This document shows, in pieces, positions 7,595 through 16,695 of a DNA stretch of 64,000 nt. This DNA comes from Candidatus Parcubacteria bacterium (GTDB lineage Bacteria > Patescibacteriota > Patescibacteriia > PEXW01), in NCBI GenBank assembly GCA_003597955.1, contig QZJU01000006.1:1-64000 (forward strand). The letters run 5' to 3'. A program made the position numbers and the translations under genes. Every line of letters begins with the position of its first letter. Within the stretch, counting starts at the first letter, position 1. The notes beneath the pieces are model-generated. The model was not told the origin of the DNA. It ran no database searches and saw nothing but the letters and a program-made list of their open reading frames with translations.

Positions 7595-10156
7595 ATGCCC
7601 ATTCCATACCTCAAACGCATCACTTACCGAAATCGCCTGCAAAAATCTTCCGACCCCGAATCCAAACCGGGTCGCTGGTTTAAAAACTGGAACAAAAAGA
7701 AGGTCTGGAGGGCTTTGGGTTTAATCGCCGCTTTCGGGGTTTTGGCTTGCGTGATTGTCGGCATAGGCGCCTTTGCGTGGATTGCCAAGGACTTGCCCGA
7801 TCCAAATAAGATTAAAGACCGGGCCGTAGCGCAAAGTACAAAAATTTATGCCCGCGACGGCGAGACTTTGCTCTATGATATTCACGGCGACATCAAGCGA
7901 ACGCTAATAAAATTGCAGGATGTTCCCGAGCACGTGCGGCAAGCCACCATCAGCCTGGAAGACCGGGAATTTTACAAACACGGCGGCATCAGCTTCCGGG
8001 GCTTGATCCGCTCCATAATTGTGGATATTTTTTCCGGCAGTAAGTCTCAGGGCGGCTCGACCATCACCCAGCAATTTGTAAAAAACTCGATCCTGACGAC
8101 TGAAAAAAAATTCACCAGAAAAATTAAAGAGATTGTTTTGGCTTATGAAATTGAAAAGCGTTTCAGCAAAGACGAAATTTTACAGCTGTACTTTAATGAA
8201 ATCCCGTACGGTTCCAATATTTACGGCATCGAGGCCGCGGCACAGAGTTTTTTTGACAAATCCGCCAAAGATTTAACCCTCTCTGAAGGCGCGCTTTTAG
8301 CGGCCCTGCCCCAAAGGCCCACCTATCTTTCGCCTTATGGCAACAATACCGATGCTTTAGTGGCCAGGCAACGGTATGCTTTAAACCTGATGTATGAGCA
8401 GGGCTTTATTGAGAAAGCCGAGTTGGATGGCGCTTTGGCCGTGGATATTTCCAAAAGAATCAAGCCCAAACGCGAACAAATGCGCGCGCCCCATTTTGTG
8501 ATGATGGTCAAAGAGCAGCTGGCTGACCGTTACGGCGAAGCGGTTTTAGAAAAGGGCGGCTTGAAGGTCGTCACCACCCTAGACTGGACCAAACAGGAAA
8601 TTGCCGAAAAAGCCATAACTGATTTGGTGGCAAAAAATGAAAAAAGCTACCGGGCCGAAAATGCGGCCATGGTGGCTATTGACCCAAAGACGGGTCAGGT
8701 CGTGGCCCTTGTCGGTTCGCGGGATTATTTCGACGCCACACACGATGGCAATGTGAATGTCGCTATTCGCGAAAGAAATCCAGGCTCGTCTTTTAAACCA
8801 GTGGTATATGCCACGGCTTTTAACAAAGGCTACGGCCCCGACACTCTGCTTTTCGATTTGGTGACTAATTTTGGCGGCAGCCCGGCCTACATTCCCAAAG
8901 ATTACGACGGCGGCGAGCGCGGGCCTGTGACTATGCGCAAGGCTCTGGCTGGTTCGCTTAATATCCCGGCGGTAAAAACCCTATATCTCGCCGGCATTCC
9001 CGAGGTTATTGATACGGCCAAAAAACTTGGCTACACTACTCTAACCGATCCAGACCGGTACGGCTTGGCTTTGGCTTTGGGCGCGGGCGGCGCAAAATTA
9101 ATCGAGCACACCAACGCCTTTGCGGCATTTGCGGCCAACGGGGTTCATCGGCCCATTGCAACGATTTTGAAAGTCGAGGATAAAAACAGAAAAATTTTGG
9201 AGCAATTCAAAGACCAGCCTGAGGAGGTTTTACCCAAGGAAGTTGTGGCCAACATTTTAAGCGTTTTGACCGACAACAATGCCCGCAGTTTTATCTTTGG
9301 TTCCCGAAGCCCTTTGGTTTTGCCTGATCGCACAGTTTTTGCCAAAACCGGCACGACCAACGACTGGCGCGATGGCTGGACCATTGGCGGCACGCCATCT
9401 CTGGTGGCGGGTTTTTGGGCAGGCAACAATGATTATTCGCCCATGGCCAAAGGCGCGGATGGTGTTTACGTGGCCGCCCCGGGCTGGAATAAATTTTTAA
9501 GCCAGGCCCTGAAGGGCAGCAAACGCGAATCCTACCCAAAGCCGCCCGAAAACAAAGCCGACAAACCGGTTTTGCAGGGCAAATTGACGGCCGAAGTTCC
9601 GGTAGCGGTTGATCGCGTTACAGGCAACCGCATTCCAGATGTGTGTAAAGAAACTTACCCCAAAGAATTTATTACCGAGGTTCTGATAAAAGAAGTTCAC
9701 GAAATCCTTCAGTACGTGAAAAAGGACGACCCGCAAGGCGCGGTCCCATCAAATCCGGCCAGCGATCCGCAGTACGCACGCTGGGAAGAGCCGGTCCAAA
9801 AATGGGCCAAGGCCAAAGGCTATGTGGCCAAAGAGCCGGATTTGGGCGATTGTAGTTTGCGCGATCCGGGCGCCGCGCCAACTGTTAATATTGTTTCGCC
9901 TACGCTAAACCAAACCGTAATCACAACGGTTTTGAGCGTGACGGCAAACGCGAGCGGACCGCGGGCCATCAGCAGGGTGGTTTACGCGGTTGATGATAAA
10001 GTGCTAGGTGAATCTTTGGTTGGCCCGGATTACTCAGTTAATCTGGATTTAACGGGCTTTGAAAGCGGTTTTCATACTTTGAGTGCGCAGGTTTTTGATG
10101 TGGTAGAAAATTCCGGTACCACCAGTCTGACTTTCAATTTTCTAATCAGTGGTTAG
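7595..10156 (+). CDS. PBP1A-type bifunctional peptidoglycan synthase
   Basis: About 853 residues. A short cytoplasmic tail and one membrane segment (about residues 37-62) lead into a GT51 glycosyltransferase domain with EDREFYKHGGIS, GGSTITQQFVKN and the LQLYFNEIPYG helix. The penicillin-binding transpeptidase domain follows with the catalytic SSFK, SLN and KTGTTNDWRDGW motifs, all intact. The last 90 residues look like an Ig-like or Big-type beta domain that may contact wall glycans. An in-frame TTG lies at 7577, but the ATG at 7595 gives the usual N-terminus. It polymerises and cross-links peptidoglycan outside the membrane. It converges on dnaN with a 12-base gap. Confidence 0.93.
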   Translation: MPIPYLKRITYRNRLQKSSDPESKPGRWFKNWNKKKVWRALGLIAAFGVLACVIVGIGAFAWIAKDLPDPNKIKDRAVAQSTKIYARDGETLLYDIHGDIKRTLIKLQDVPEHVRQATISLEDREFYKHGGISFRGLIRSIIVDIFSGSKSQGGSTITQQFVKNSILTTEKKFTRKIKEIVLAYEIEKRFSKDEILQLYFNEIPYGSNIYGIEAAAQSFFDKSAKDLTLSEGALLAALPQRPTYLSPYGNNTDALVARQRYALNLMYEQGFIEKAELDGALAVDISKRIKPKREQMRAPHFVMMVKEQLADRYGEAVLEKGGLKVVTTLDWTKQEIAEKAITDLVAKNEKSYRAENAAMVAIDPKTGQVVALVGSRDYFDATHDGNVNVAIRERNPGSSFKPVVYATAFNKGYGPDTLLFDLVTNFGGSPAYIPKDYDGGERGPVTMRKALAGSLNIPAVKTLYLAGIPEVIDTAKKLGYTTLTDPDRYGLALALGAGGAKLIEHTNAFAAFAANGVHRPIATILKVEDKNRKILEQFKDQPEEVLPKEVVANILSVLTDNNARSFIFGSRSPLVLPDRTVFAKTGTTNDWRDGWTIGGTPSLVAGFWAGNNDYSPMAKGADGVYVAAPGWNKFLSQALKGSKRESYPKPPENKADKPVLQGKLTAEVPVAVDRVTGNRIPDVCKETYPKEFITEVLIKEVHEILQYVKKDDPQGAVPSNPASDPQYARWEEPVQKWAKAKGYVAKEPDLGDCSLRDPGAAPTVNIVSPTLNQTVITTVLSVTANASGPRAISRVVYAVDDKVLGESLVGPDYSVNLDLTGFESGFHTLSAQVFDVVENSGTTSLTFNFLISG

Positions 10157-10168
10157 TTGTAAAAACTC

Positions 10169-11275
10169 CTACTGCCGGATGGGCATAACCAGATAGCGGA
10201 AATTTGTGGGCTGTTCTTTGGTGGTTTTTGGCTCTAGCAAGCCTGGGCTTTTTTCGTCATTTAAATGCAGAACCACGCCCTCGGCACCAACCACATTCAG
10301 GCCATCTAGCAAAAACCGCCAGTTAAAAACAATTTTACCAGTTTGGTCATTGATTTCCGCGGGCAATTTAACATCGCTCGCACCCACCTGGGCGTTCGCG
10401 GCAGACAGCGTGATCTCGTTATTGCTTTGATAAGCCAGGGTCACATCATTTATGCCCGAACGGCAAAACAGGCCGACTTGTCTTAGGGCTTTTGCCAGAC
10501 TTTCATTGTCCAAGACAAGGTGGGTGGAAAACTGCGCTGGGATTATTTGGGTGTAATCCGGAAATTGCCCTTCAATGAGCCGGGAAACCAACTCAATGTT
10601 TTCTCCACTAAAGCACACTTGATTGTCGCTGATGGTTAAATTGACTTCCCCGGCTTCCGGCGCAATCCGCAACCACTCCTGCAGGCTTCGGCTTGGCACG
10701 ATGATTTTTTGTTCTTCCTTGGTGGTGGTTAATTTGGCTTTTGCTTCAGCAAGGCGGTAGCTGTCAGTGGCGGCCACGACCAATTCTTGCTCTTTTAGGT
10801 GAAACAAAACCCCGTTTATTTCTGGCCGGGCTTCGTCAGCAGCAACCGCAAAAACTGTTTGGTTTAAAAGGGTTTTTAGGGTTTTTGCCGGCATGGAAAA
10901 TCGGGTGCCGTCGTGGACTTTTGGAATGACTGGAAAATCTTCGCCCGAAAGGCCTTTGAGGGTGGTTTTGGAATCAGCGCTGGCGATTACCAGCTCGCCA
11001 TTTTGAAGCTCGAGGGTAACATTCCCGGCCGGCAAGAGACTAACATAATCCAAAATCACGCGGGCCTGAACTGAAAACTCGCCCGGGCTTTCCACCTTAC
11101 CCCGGACTTGGGCTGTAATCCCAATTTCCAGGTTTGTGGTCATTAAAACAATTCCTTCGGCCGATGCGCGGATTAAAACATTTTTTAAAATCGGCAGCGT
11201 GGTTGAGCGGCCCGCAATGTGGCTGACAAAACTCAAGCCACTCAATAAGTTTTCTTGTGTACAAATTATTTTCAT
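10169..11275 (-). CDS. dnaN: DNA polymerase III beta sliding clamp
   Basis: 368 residues, the usual length for the ring-forming clamp that tethers the replicative polymerase. The opening MKIICTQENLLSGLSFVSHIAG and TLPILKNVLI are typical of domain 1, and the C-terminus ends in YLVMPIRQ, close to the canonical MPMR(L). It lies downstream of dnaA on the same strand with a 246-base AT-rich gap, the classical order at bacterial origins. Confidence 0.97.
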   Translation of the reverse strand: MKIICTQENLLSGLSFVSHIAGRSTTLPILKNVLIRASAEGIVLMTTNLEIGITAQVRGKVESPGEFSVQARVILDYVSLLPAGNVTLELQNGELVIASADSKTTLKGLSGEDFPVIPKVHDGTRFSMPAKTLKTLLNQTVFAVAADEARPEINGVLFHLKEQELVVAATDSYRLAEAKAKLTTTKEEQKIIVPSRSLQEWLRIAPEAGEVNLTISDNQVCFSGENIELVSRLIEGQFPDYTQIIPAQFSTHLVLDNESLAKALRQVGLFCRSGINDVTLAYQSNNEITLSAANAQVGASDVKLPAEINDQTGKIVFNWRFLLDGLNVVGAEGVVLHLNDEKSPGLLEPKTTKEQPTNFRYLVMPIRQ

Positions 11276-11521
11276 AAATATTTTATTAAGAAGGAAGAAT
11301 AAGAAGGGGTTGTTGAAAGGTTAATAAGTAAGATTAGTCTGGGGTTTTTTAGGAAAAAATGCGGAATTTTTTTAAAGCGGTGTGGGTGTGTTGGGTAAAA
11401 AATCGTGGATAAGATTGTAGAAGTTTTTTGGTATTGGTTTTGAAAAAACTTTTAAGTGTTTTTTTAACAATCAGTGGGTGGTTTTTAAAAGACTTATACC
11501 CAAGCGCCGCACAATTTTTAA
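11276..11521. other. dnaA-dnaN intergenic region with DnaA-box-like sites
   Basis: AT-rich and free of genes. It holds a near-consensus DnaA box, read on the minus strand as TTATCCACG (11404-11412), and a weaker site TTATACCCA near 11491. It must contain the dnaN promoter, and could be a secondary part of the origin. Confidence 0.4.
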
Positions 11522-12904
11522 TTATACATAAAGCCTTTGGCGTATTAGCTTTACGTCTTGTTGAAGTTTTGGGTCCTCTTTGATTTGTCCACTAACCTTT
11601 TCCACCGCGTGCATGGCTGTGGAATGATCGCGCCCGCCCAATTCGTCGCCAATCGTTGGGAAAGAGGCCTGGATTTCCTCGCGCATTAAATACATTATCA
11701 TTTGCCTGGGCTTTACAAGTTCTGAGCGCCGGCTTTGGCCCAAAACCTCAGAAACCTTAACATCATAAAATTGGCAGACCGTGGCAATGATTTGTTTGGG
11801 TGTAACCGCGTGTTGCCGTTTAGTTTGGGCGGCCTGGCTGACAGTGACCAAAACCTCCTTAATAGACTCTAGGGTTGGCGACTGCTTGCTTAAATTGTGT
11901 GTTGCCACTATGCGATTTAAAGCACCCTCAAGCTCTCGGATGTTGTCTTGGATTAAGTTAGCCACGTAATTTAGACAATCATTGTTTAGATTAAAGGATT
12001 TTTCGTGGCACTTGGCCCGCAGAATCGCAATGCGGGTTTCCAAATCCGGCTCCTGGATGTCCGCGATCATACCCCATTCAAAACGTGAAAGCAGCCTGGC
12101 TTCCAGGGCAGCAATGGCCTTCGGCGGCCGGTCTGAAGAAAGCACAATCTGTTTGTTGGCCTGGTAAAGCGCGTTAAAAGTATGAAAAAATTCTTCTTGA
12201 GTCCCCTCTTTGCCGGCTAAAAACTGCACATCATCTACCAACAAAACATCTACGGAACGCCAGCGCTCCCGAAACGAAGTCATTGAGCCTTTGAAAATAG
12301 CCTGGATGAATTCGTTGGTAAAGTATTCACTGGAAACATACAAAACCTTGGTCTTTCGGTTGGCTTGTAAAACCTCGTGACCGATTGCCTGCATGAGATG
12401 GGTTTTACCCAAACCAGCGCCGCCATAGATAAACAAAGGATTGTACACATCACCCGGTTTTTCCGCGCAGGCTCGCGCCGCCGCCTGAGCCAGCTCATTG
12501 CCCTTGCCCACAATGAAGTTTTCAAAAGTGTAGCGCGGGTTGAGGCCTGTGATTTTGGAAACACCGTTCTTGACGCTAACCTGATCGGGGTCGTCCCCGG
12601 ATTTGGTTTTTGCCAAAACCGCGCCGTCTTCCGAGAGCTTAGCGTTTTGGTTTTGCACCCGATACTCAATTTCCGAGATTTCGTTTTCGGTTAAGTGTTT
12701 AATGGCCCCCAAAATGTGGCTGTGGTACTTGTTTTCAAGCCAGGCTTTGGCAAAAGCGTTAGGCACGCCAATAACCAACTTGGAGCCGTTAACTTGGCTT
12801 ATAAAAGTATTTTTAAACCAAGTCGTAAAATTGGCCTTGCTCAACTTTAGCTCTAATTCGCCCAAAGTTGCTTGCCAGAGCTTGTCGTTTGGCAGTTTTA
12901 GCAT
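11522..12904 (-). CDS. dnaA: chromosomal replication initiator DnaA
   Basis: 460 residues with all four domains: an N-terminal helicase-contact domain (LWQATLGELELKLSKANFTTWFKNT), a linker, the AAA+ core with Walker A GGAGLGKTHLMQ and Walker B VLLVDDVQFLAG, and the C-terminal DNA-binding domain with the signature GRDHSTAMHAVEKV. It binds DnaA boxes and melts the origin. The gene faces away from rpmH, with the probable origin in between. Confidence 0.98.
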   Translation of the reverse strand: MLKLPNDKLWQATLGELELKLSKANFTTWFKNTFISQVNGSKLVIGVPNAFAKAWLENKYHSHILGAIKHLTENEISEIEYRVQNQNAKLSEDGAVLAKTKSGDDPDQVSVKNGVSKITGLNPRYTFENFIVGKGNELAQAAARACAEKPGDVYNPLFIYGGAGLGKTHLMQAIGHEVLQANRKTKVLYVSSEYFTNEFIQAIFKGSMTSFRERWRSVDVLLVDDVQFLAGKEGTQEEFFHTFNALYQANKQIVLSSDRPPKAIAALEARLLSRFEWGMIADIQEPDLETRIAILRAKCHEKSFNLNNDCLNYVANLIQDNIRELEGALNRIVATHNLSKQSPTLESIKEVLVTVSQAAQTKRQHAVTPKQIIATVCQFYDVKVSEVLGQSRRSELVKPRQMIMYLMREEIQASFPTIGDELGGRDHSTAMHAVEKVSGQIKEDPKLQQDVKLIRQRLYV

Positions 12905-13080
12905 GAAAAACGCCTTATTTAAAAGTGGGGTTTTTTGATATTACCATACTTAAAATCAGCAAAAAATAGGGAAAAAGTGGGTAGCAAGGGCATAATTTGT
13001 GGATTAAATATGGATAACTATTTTAAATAATCAAGCCTTTAATTTTCCTCTTTTAGGTGATACACTTTGGCTACAAATTT
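12905..13080. other. probable replication origin (oriC)
   Basis: The gap between the divergent dnaA and rpmH genes holds two adjacent DnaA-box-like sites, TGTGGATTA (12998-13006) and TATGGATAA (13009-13017), each one mismatch from consensus on the reverse strand. They are followed by an AT-rich tract (TATTTTAAATAATC) that could be the unwinding element. Gene order around it is the classical origin order. It must also hold the dnaA and rpmH promoters. Confidence 0.6.
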
Positions 13081-13102
13081 AAATCTTTTTGAAAACTACC
13101 GT

Positions 13103-13243
13103 ATGCCCAAAAGAACCTATCAGCCAAAAAAACACCGCCACGCTCGTGTTCACGGATTTTTTGCCAGAAAGCGAAGCGCGGGCGGTAGACGAGTCGTGCG
13201 GGCTCGCCGTCGAAAGGGCCGGAAGCGAATTTTTGTAAAATAA
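13103..13243 (+). CDS. rpmH: 50S ribosomal protein L34
   Basis: 46 residues, highly basic, opening [19 protein letters not shown] and containing the conserved [11 protein letters not shown] tail. It is a structural protein of the large ribosomal subunit. First gene of the plus-strand rpmH-rnpA-yidD-yidC run beside the origin. Confidence 0.97.
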   Translation: MPKRTYQPKKHRHARVHGFFARKRSAGGRRVVRARRRKGRKRIFVK

Positions 13244-13253
13244 AACCCCAAAA

Positions 13254-13610
13254 GTGCTGCCTCGCGTCCAGAGACTTCAGCAAGAAAAGGAAATTATGAG
13301 GGTTTTGCGTTTTGGCCGGCGCCGCCGAGTTGCTGATTTGCAAATTATTTATTTGCCCGGCCAAAAAGTCCAAAGCCGCGCCTGCGTAGTTGTTTCCAAA
13401 AAAATTTCTAAAAAAGCCCATGAGCGCAATCATCTCCGCCGTTTGACTCACGCCCTGCTGCCGCGATTTTTAAAGACTCTTGAGGCCCCACTTGATTTGG
13501 TAATCAGATTAAATTCCACCTTTAATTTTAAGCAGAAAAATTTAGAAAAATCCCTTACTTATGTCTGGCCCAACCGCTCCCACGCAGTTTTTTCGCCAAA
13601 GCGCCATTAA
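13254..13610 (+). CDS. rnpA: ribonuclease P protein component
   Basis: 118 residues starting at GTG, 10 bases after rpmH. The family core is visible: RFGRRRRVADLQIIYLP, VVSKKISKKAHERNHLRRL (the RNR-type RNA-binding helix) and a following amphipathic region. It partners the catalytic RNase P RNA, which is not in this window, to mature tRNA 5' ends. The last 50 bases overlap yidD in another frame. Confidence 0.92.
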   Translation: MLPRVQRLQQEKEIMRVLRFGRRRRVADLQIIYLPGQKVQSRACVVVSKKISKKAHERNHLRRLTHALLPRFLKTLEAPLDLVIRLNSTFNFKQKNLEKSLTYVWPNRSHAVFSPKRH

Positions 13611-13887
13611 GCTTTTGCGTTTTTACCAAATCACACTCTCGCCTGACCATAGTTGGCTTCGAACCAGGCGCCTGACCGGCGTCTGCCGCTTTCAGCCGAC
13701 CTGCTCAACCTACGCCATTATGGTCATTGAAAATTTTGGTCTCTGGCGGGGCGGCTGGCTGGCCTTTAAGAGATTGATGCGTTGCAATCCGTTTAACGCC
13801 GGCGGCTATGATCCCTGCCCCAACGCCAAAACAAACCGCGGGCCGCAGGAAAATTCTTCAGTTTTTAAAACCTCTTCGAGCCTATGA
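13561..13887 (+). CDS. yidD: membrane protein insertion efficiency factor YidD
   Basis: 108 residues with the family signature LLRFYQITLSPDHSWLR, CRFQPTCSTYAI and the CNPFNAGGYDPCP segment with its conserved cysteines. It assists YidC-dependent membrane insertion at the inner face of the membrane. It overlaps rnpA upstream and yidC downstream by 4 bases, consistent with coupled translation. Confidence 0.93.
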   Translation: MSGPTAPTQFFRQSAIKLLRFYQITLSPDHSWLRTRRLTGVCRFQPTCSTYAIMVIENFGLWRGGWLAFKRLMRCNPFNAGGYDPCPNAKTNRGPQENSSVFKTSSSL

Positions 13888-14669
13888 ATATTTTCGTAAC
13901 CTTTTTATACGACCCGCTTTTTAACGGCCTTATCTTTTTGTACAAATACATCCCCGGCCACGATTTGGGTGTCGCCATAATTTTACTGACCCTGTTGATA
14001 AAAGCCTTGCTGTTTTGGCCTTCGCTTTCGGCAATCCACAATCAGCAAAAAATGCAGGAAATTCAGCCGAAGCTTAAAGAGCTGCAGGAAAAATACAAAG
14101 ACAACAAGGAAGAGCTCTCCCGCCAGCTTATGGTTTTTTACAAACAAAACAAAGTCAATCCCTTTTCTTCGTGCCTGCCTTTGCTTTTGCAGTTGCCGAT
14201 TTTAATTGCGCTTTATAAAGTCTTTTTTGCCGGGATTAACGTGAATCCGGCCACCCACCTATTCAACGCCGATCAACTTTCGCACCTTTACCCCTTTTTA
14301 CGTTCGACCTTTGAAACTTCCCAGGTAAGCACCACCTTTTTGGGCTTTCTGGATTTAACCGCCAAACACAATATCGTTTTGGCGCTCTTGGCCGGCGCCG
14401 CGCAGTTTTGGCAATCCAAGATGATGATGTCCAAAAAACCGCCGAAAGTGCCGGGCGCCAAGGACGAGCAGGTCAGTGCAATCATGAGCACGCAGATGAC
14501 CTATCTCCTGCCCGCGATTACCGTAATTTTCGGTTACCAGTTCCCCGCCGGCCTCTCGCTTTATTGGGTTGCTTCCACGCTGTTTCAAGTCGCTCAACAA
14601 TATTATTATTTCAAGTGGCACAAACCTAAGCAGTCTGGTCAAACACCTGAGGTTTTGCCCAGAGCTTAA
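13884..14669 (+). CDS. yidC: membrane protein insertase YidC
   Basis: About 261 residues, the short Gram-positive-like form without the large periplasmic domain. Membrane segments lie around 30-50, 97-117, 160-178 and 205-230, with the coiled cytoplasmic hairpin KMQEIQPKLKELQEKYKDNKEELSRQ between the first two. The family motifs FSSCLPLLLQLPILIALYKVF and FPAGLSLYWVASTLFQVAQQYYYF are present. It inserts membrane proteins alone or with SecYEG. Confidence 0.96.
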   Translation: MNIFVTFLYDPLFNGLIFLYKYIPGHDLGVAIILLTLLIKALLFWPSLSAIHNQQKMQEIQPKLKELQEKYKDNKEELSRQLMVFYKQNKVNPFSSCLPLLLQLPILIALYKVFFAGINVNPATHLFNADQLSHLYPFLRSTFETSQVSTTFLGFLDLTAKHNIVLALLAGAAQFWQSKMMMSKKPPKVPGAKDEQVSAIMSTQMTYLLPAITVIFGYQFPAGLSLYWVASTLFQVAQQYYYFKWHKPKQSGQTPEVLPRA

Positions 14670-14674
14670 AATTT

Positions 14675-14974
14675 ATGCGAATGTCCTGGTCACAATTAAA
14701 AAACTTGCCGGTGGAAACCCTGACCGGAAAAAAACTGGGTCATGTCATCGGGTTGGTTATTGATCCCGAAACCCACGATGTTGTGCAATATGAAGTTAAA
14801 CAAGGCTTGGGTTTTAGTCGTCACGCCCTACTAATCGGCGCCAGCCAAGTTATCAGTATTTCCGTTGAGAAAATGACGGTTGAAGACCTGTATGGACAAG
14901 CCAAAGCCACAACCAACGCCAAAAACGCCGAAGCCGCAACCCCGACTCTTTCCGGCCTAGCCTCGAAAGGCTAA
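14675..14974 (+). CDS. PRC-barrel domain protein
   Basis: 99 residues. Residues 5-70 (LPVETLTGKKLGHVIGLVIDPETHDVVQYEVK) fit the PRC-barrel beta fold found in ribosome-maturation and photosystem proteins. The tail is Ala/Thr-rich and probably disordered. It lies 5 bases after yidC and is probably in the same transcript. The role is unknown; the fold suggests protein or RNA binding. It overlaps the convergent tsaE gene by 4 bases. Confidence 0.7.
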   Translation: MRMSWSQLKNLPVETLTGKKLGHVIGLVIDPETHDVVQYEVKQGLGFSRHALLIGASQVISISVEKMTVEDLYGQAKATTNAKNAEAATPTLSGLASKG

Positions 14975-15411
14975 ACCGGCGCCCGGTTATTGAAATAAAT
15001 CCTCCGGCCCCTTGGCCGTAAATCGATTCTTACCCAGAGCGGCTGAAATTTTTTTAGCCAAACCTTTATTTTTTCAGCCCATTCGATTATTACCAGGGTG
15101 TGATTTTGGTTTAACCAATACTCCAAATCCAGGGCCGGAATTTCGTTTTTGGATTTTAAGCGATAGCAGTCAACATGGACTAAAAAGCGATATTTTTTTA
15201 GCCCGGGGACTTGATAAATTTGCTCAATCACAAAAGTCGGTGAGGTGGGGACCTGTTTTATGCCCAAAAACTCGGCAATAGCTTGGGTTAGGACGGTCTT
15301 GCCCGCGCCCAGGGGCCCAGACAACGCAATCACTTTGGGTTTTTGGGCCAAGAGGGCCCGGGCTGCCAGCTTTAGCTCTCGGGGGGTTTTAAGATTGAAA
15401 ACTTTTTGCAT
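14971..15411 (-). CDS. tsaE: tRNA threonylcarbamoyladenosine biosynthesis ATPase TsaE
   Basis: 146 residues, with Walker A SGPLGAGKTVLTQ near residues 34-44 and the family segments VPTSPTFVIEQIY and VHVDCYRL. TsaE is the ATPase that helps TsaB and TsaD make t6A37 on ANN-decoding tRNAs. tsaD lies 8 kb away at 23320. No tsaB or tsaC is in the window. Confidence 0.93.
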   Translation of the reverse strand: MQKVFNLKTPRELKLAARALLAQKPKVIALSGPLGAGKTVLTQAIAEFLGIKQVPTSPTFVIEQIYQVPGLKKYRFLVHVDCYRLKSKNEIPALDLEYWLNQNHTLVIIEWAEKIKVWLKKFQPLWVRIDLRPRGRRIYFNNRAPV

Positions 15412-15456
15412 AAACTAATTAAAACACAGAAATTTCTATTTAAGAAACGCAAAGTA

Positions 15457-15485
15457 TTGACGCCTAAACAAGCAGGGTGTAAATT
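15457..15485 (+). promoter_or_regulatory. promoter of the DHH-like gene
   Basis: TTGACG (15457-15462), 17-base spacer, TAAATT (15480-15485). The predicted start lies about 19 bases before the ATG at 15511, and no clear Shine-Dalgarno follows. Confidence 0.5.
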
Positions 15486-15510
15486 CATTTACTGACCCGA
15501 ATAAGTTTTT

Positions 15511-16647
15511 ATGTCTAATGATAGCTACAAGCAGGCCGCGGAAATCCTTAAAAAAGCCAAAAACGTTTTGGTATGCTTGCCGCGGGTTCTTTCGACCGAC
15601 GCGATTTCCAGTGGGGTGGCCTTGCACCTGGTTTTAAGCGCCCAAGGCAAGCGGGTCAGAGTGATTGGCTCGGATCAGGAGCTGCCCGCCAGCCACGGGT
15701 TTTTGCCGAAAAGTGGAGAGATTGCCACGAATCTGGCCAATCTGAAGAAGTTTGTCATTTCCGTGGATTTGCGCCGCGCGCCGATTTCCGAATTGTCTTA
15801 TGACACCCAAGACGACAAGCTGAACATTTACCTCTCACCCAAGCAGGGTTTTTACCAGCATTCTGATATTTCTACCAGCACAACACAGCCCGAGTTTGAT
15901 TGCGCCGTCACTCTGGATTGCCAGGACATGGATCATCTGGGCGCGCTTTTTGAGCAGAACACAGAATTTTTTTACGCCACGCCAATTCTGAACATCGACC
16001 ACAGTCCGGCCAACGAACATTTTGGCCAGGTTAATCTGGTAGACCTGGTTGCCACCTCGGTTTCGGAAATCGTGACCGATTTAATCAAGCGCCTGGATCC
16101 GAACAGCGTGAACAGCGATGTAGCTACCGCGCTTTTGGCCGGCATGATAGCCAAAACCAAAAGTTTTCAAACTTCGACCGTCACACCGAAATCCCTGACC
16201 CTGGCTTCGGAATTGGTCGCGGCCGGCGCCAGACGCGAAGAAATCATCAAGAATTTATTTCAAAATAAATCTTTATCCGTATTAAAACTCTGGGGCCGGG
16301 CTTTGGCCAGGCTTCGCGCCACTGAAGACGGCCGTCTGGTTTGGGCAATTTTAAATCGCGCGGATTTCGAGCGCGCTGGCGCCACCCCGGCGTCTTTGCC
16401 CGGCGTTTTGGATGAGCTGATAATTAATACGCCAGACGCGCTTATTACCGCGGTTATTTATGAAAACCCCGAGGGCGGGGTGACGGTTTTGGTGCAGACC
16501 CACCACTCGGTCAACGGCCTAAAAATTTTTGCGGCCCACCAACCCGAGGGCACGGCGCATTCTTTGTCTTGGCGTTTAAACCAGGGTGGCCTGGTTGATG
16601 CGGAGGCCCAACTGCGTTTGGGTCTGGATTTATTGAGCAATAAGTAA
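15511..16647 (+). CDS. DHH/DHHA1 phosphoesterase-like protein, degenerate active site
   Basis: 378 residues with the layout of NrnA/RecJ-type DHH phosphoesterases. The N-terminal strand that normally reads HxxPDxDaxGS is LPRVLSTDAISSG, losing the His and one Asp. The DHH motif is IDHSPANEHFG, with Ser for the second His. The DHHA1 end has AHQPEGTAHSLSW where GGGHxxAAG is expected. The family normally degrades nanoRNA or cyclic dinucleotide products. Because several metal ligands are missing, this copy is probably inactive as a classical hydrolase and may act as a binding or scaffolding protein. It directly precedes pilB. Confidence 0.65.
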   Translation: MSNDSYKQAAEILKKAKNVLVCLPRVLSTDAISSGVALHLVLSAQGKRVRVIGSDQELPASHGFLPKSGEIATNLANLKKFVISVDLRRAPISELSYDTQDDKLNIYLSPKQGFYQHSDISTSTTQPEFDCAVTLDCQDMDHLGALFEQNTEFFYATPILNIDHSPANEHFGQVNLVDLVATSVSEIVTDLIKRLDPNSVNSDVATALLAGMIAKTKSFQTSTVTPKSLTLASELVAAGARREEIIKNLFQNKSLSVLKLWGRALARLRATEDGRLVWAILNRADFERAGATPASLPGVLDELIINTPDALITAVIYENPEGGVTVLVQTHHSVNGLKIFAAHQPEGTAHSLSWRLNQGGLVDAEAQLRLGLDLLSNK

Positions 16648-16679
16648 TCTTAAAACTTTCGGTTAGGTCAAAGAACCGC

Positions 16680-16685
16680 TATACT
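16680..16685 (+). promoter_or_regulatory. -10 box, near-leaderless pilB start
   Basis: TATACT ends 10 bases before the ATG at 16696, so the transcript would start about four bases before the start codon. The -35 region is weak and no Shine-Dalgarno is present. Confidence 0.45.
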
Positions 16686-16695
16686 GTTTTTAGTT

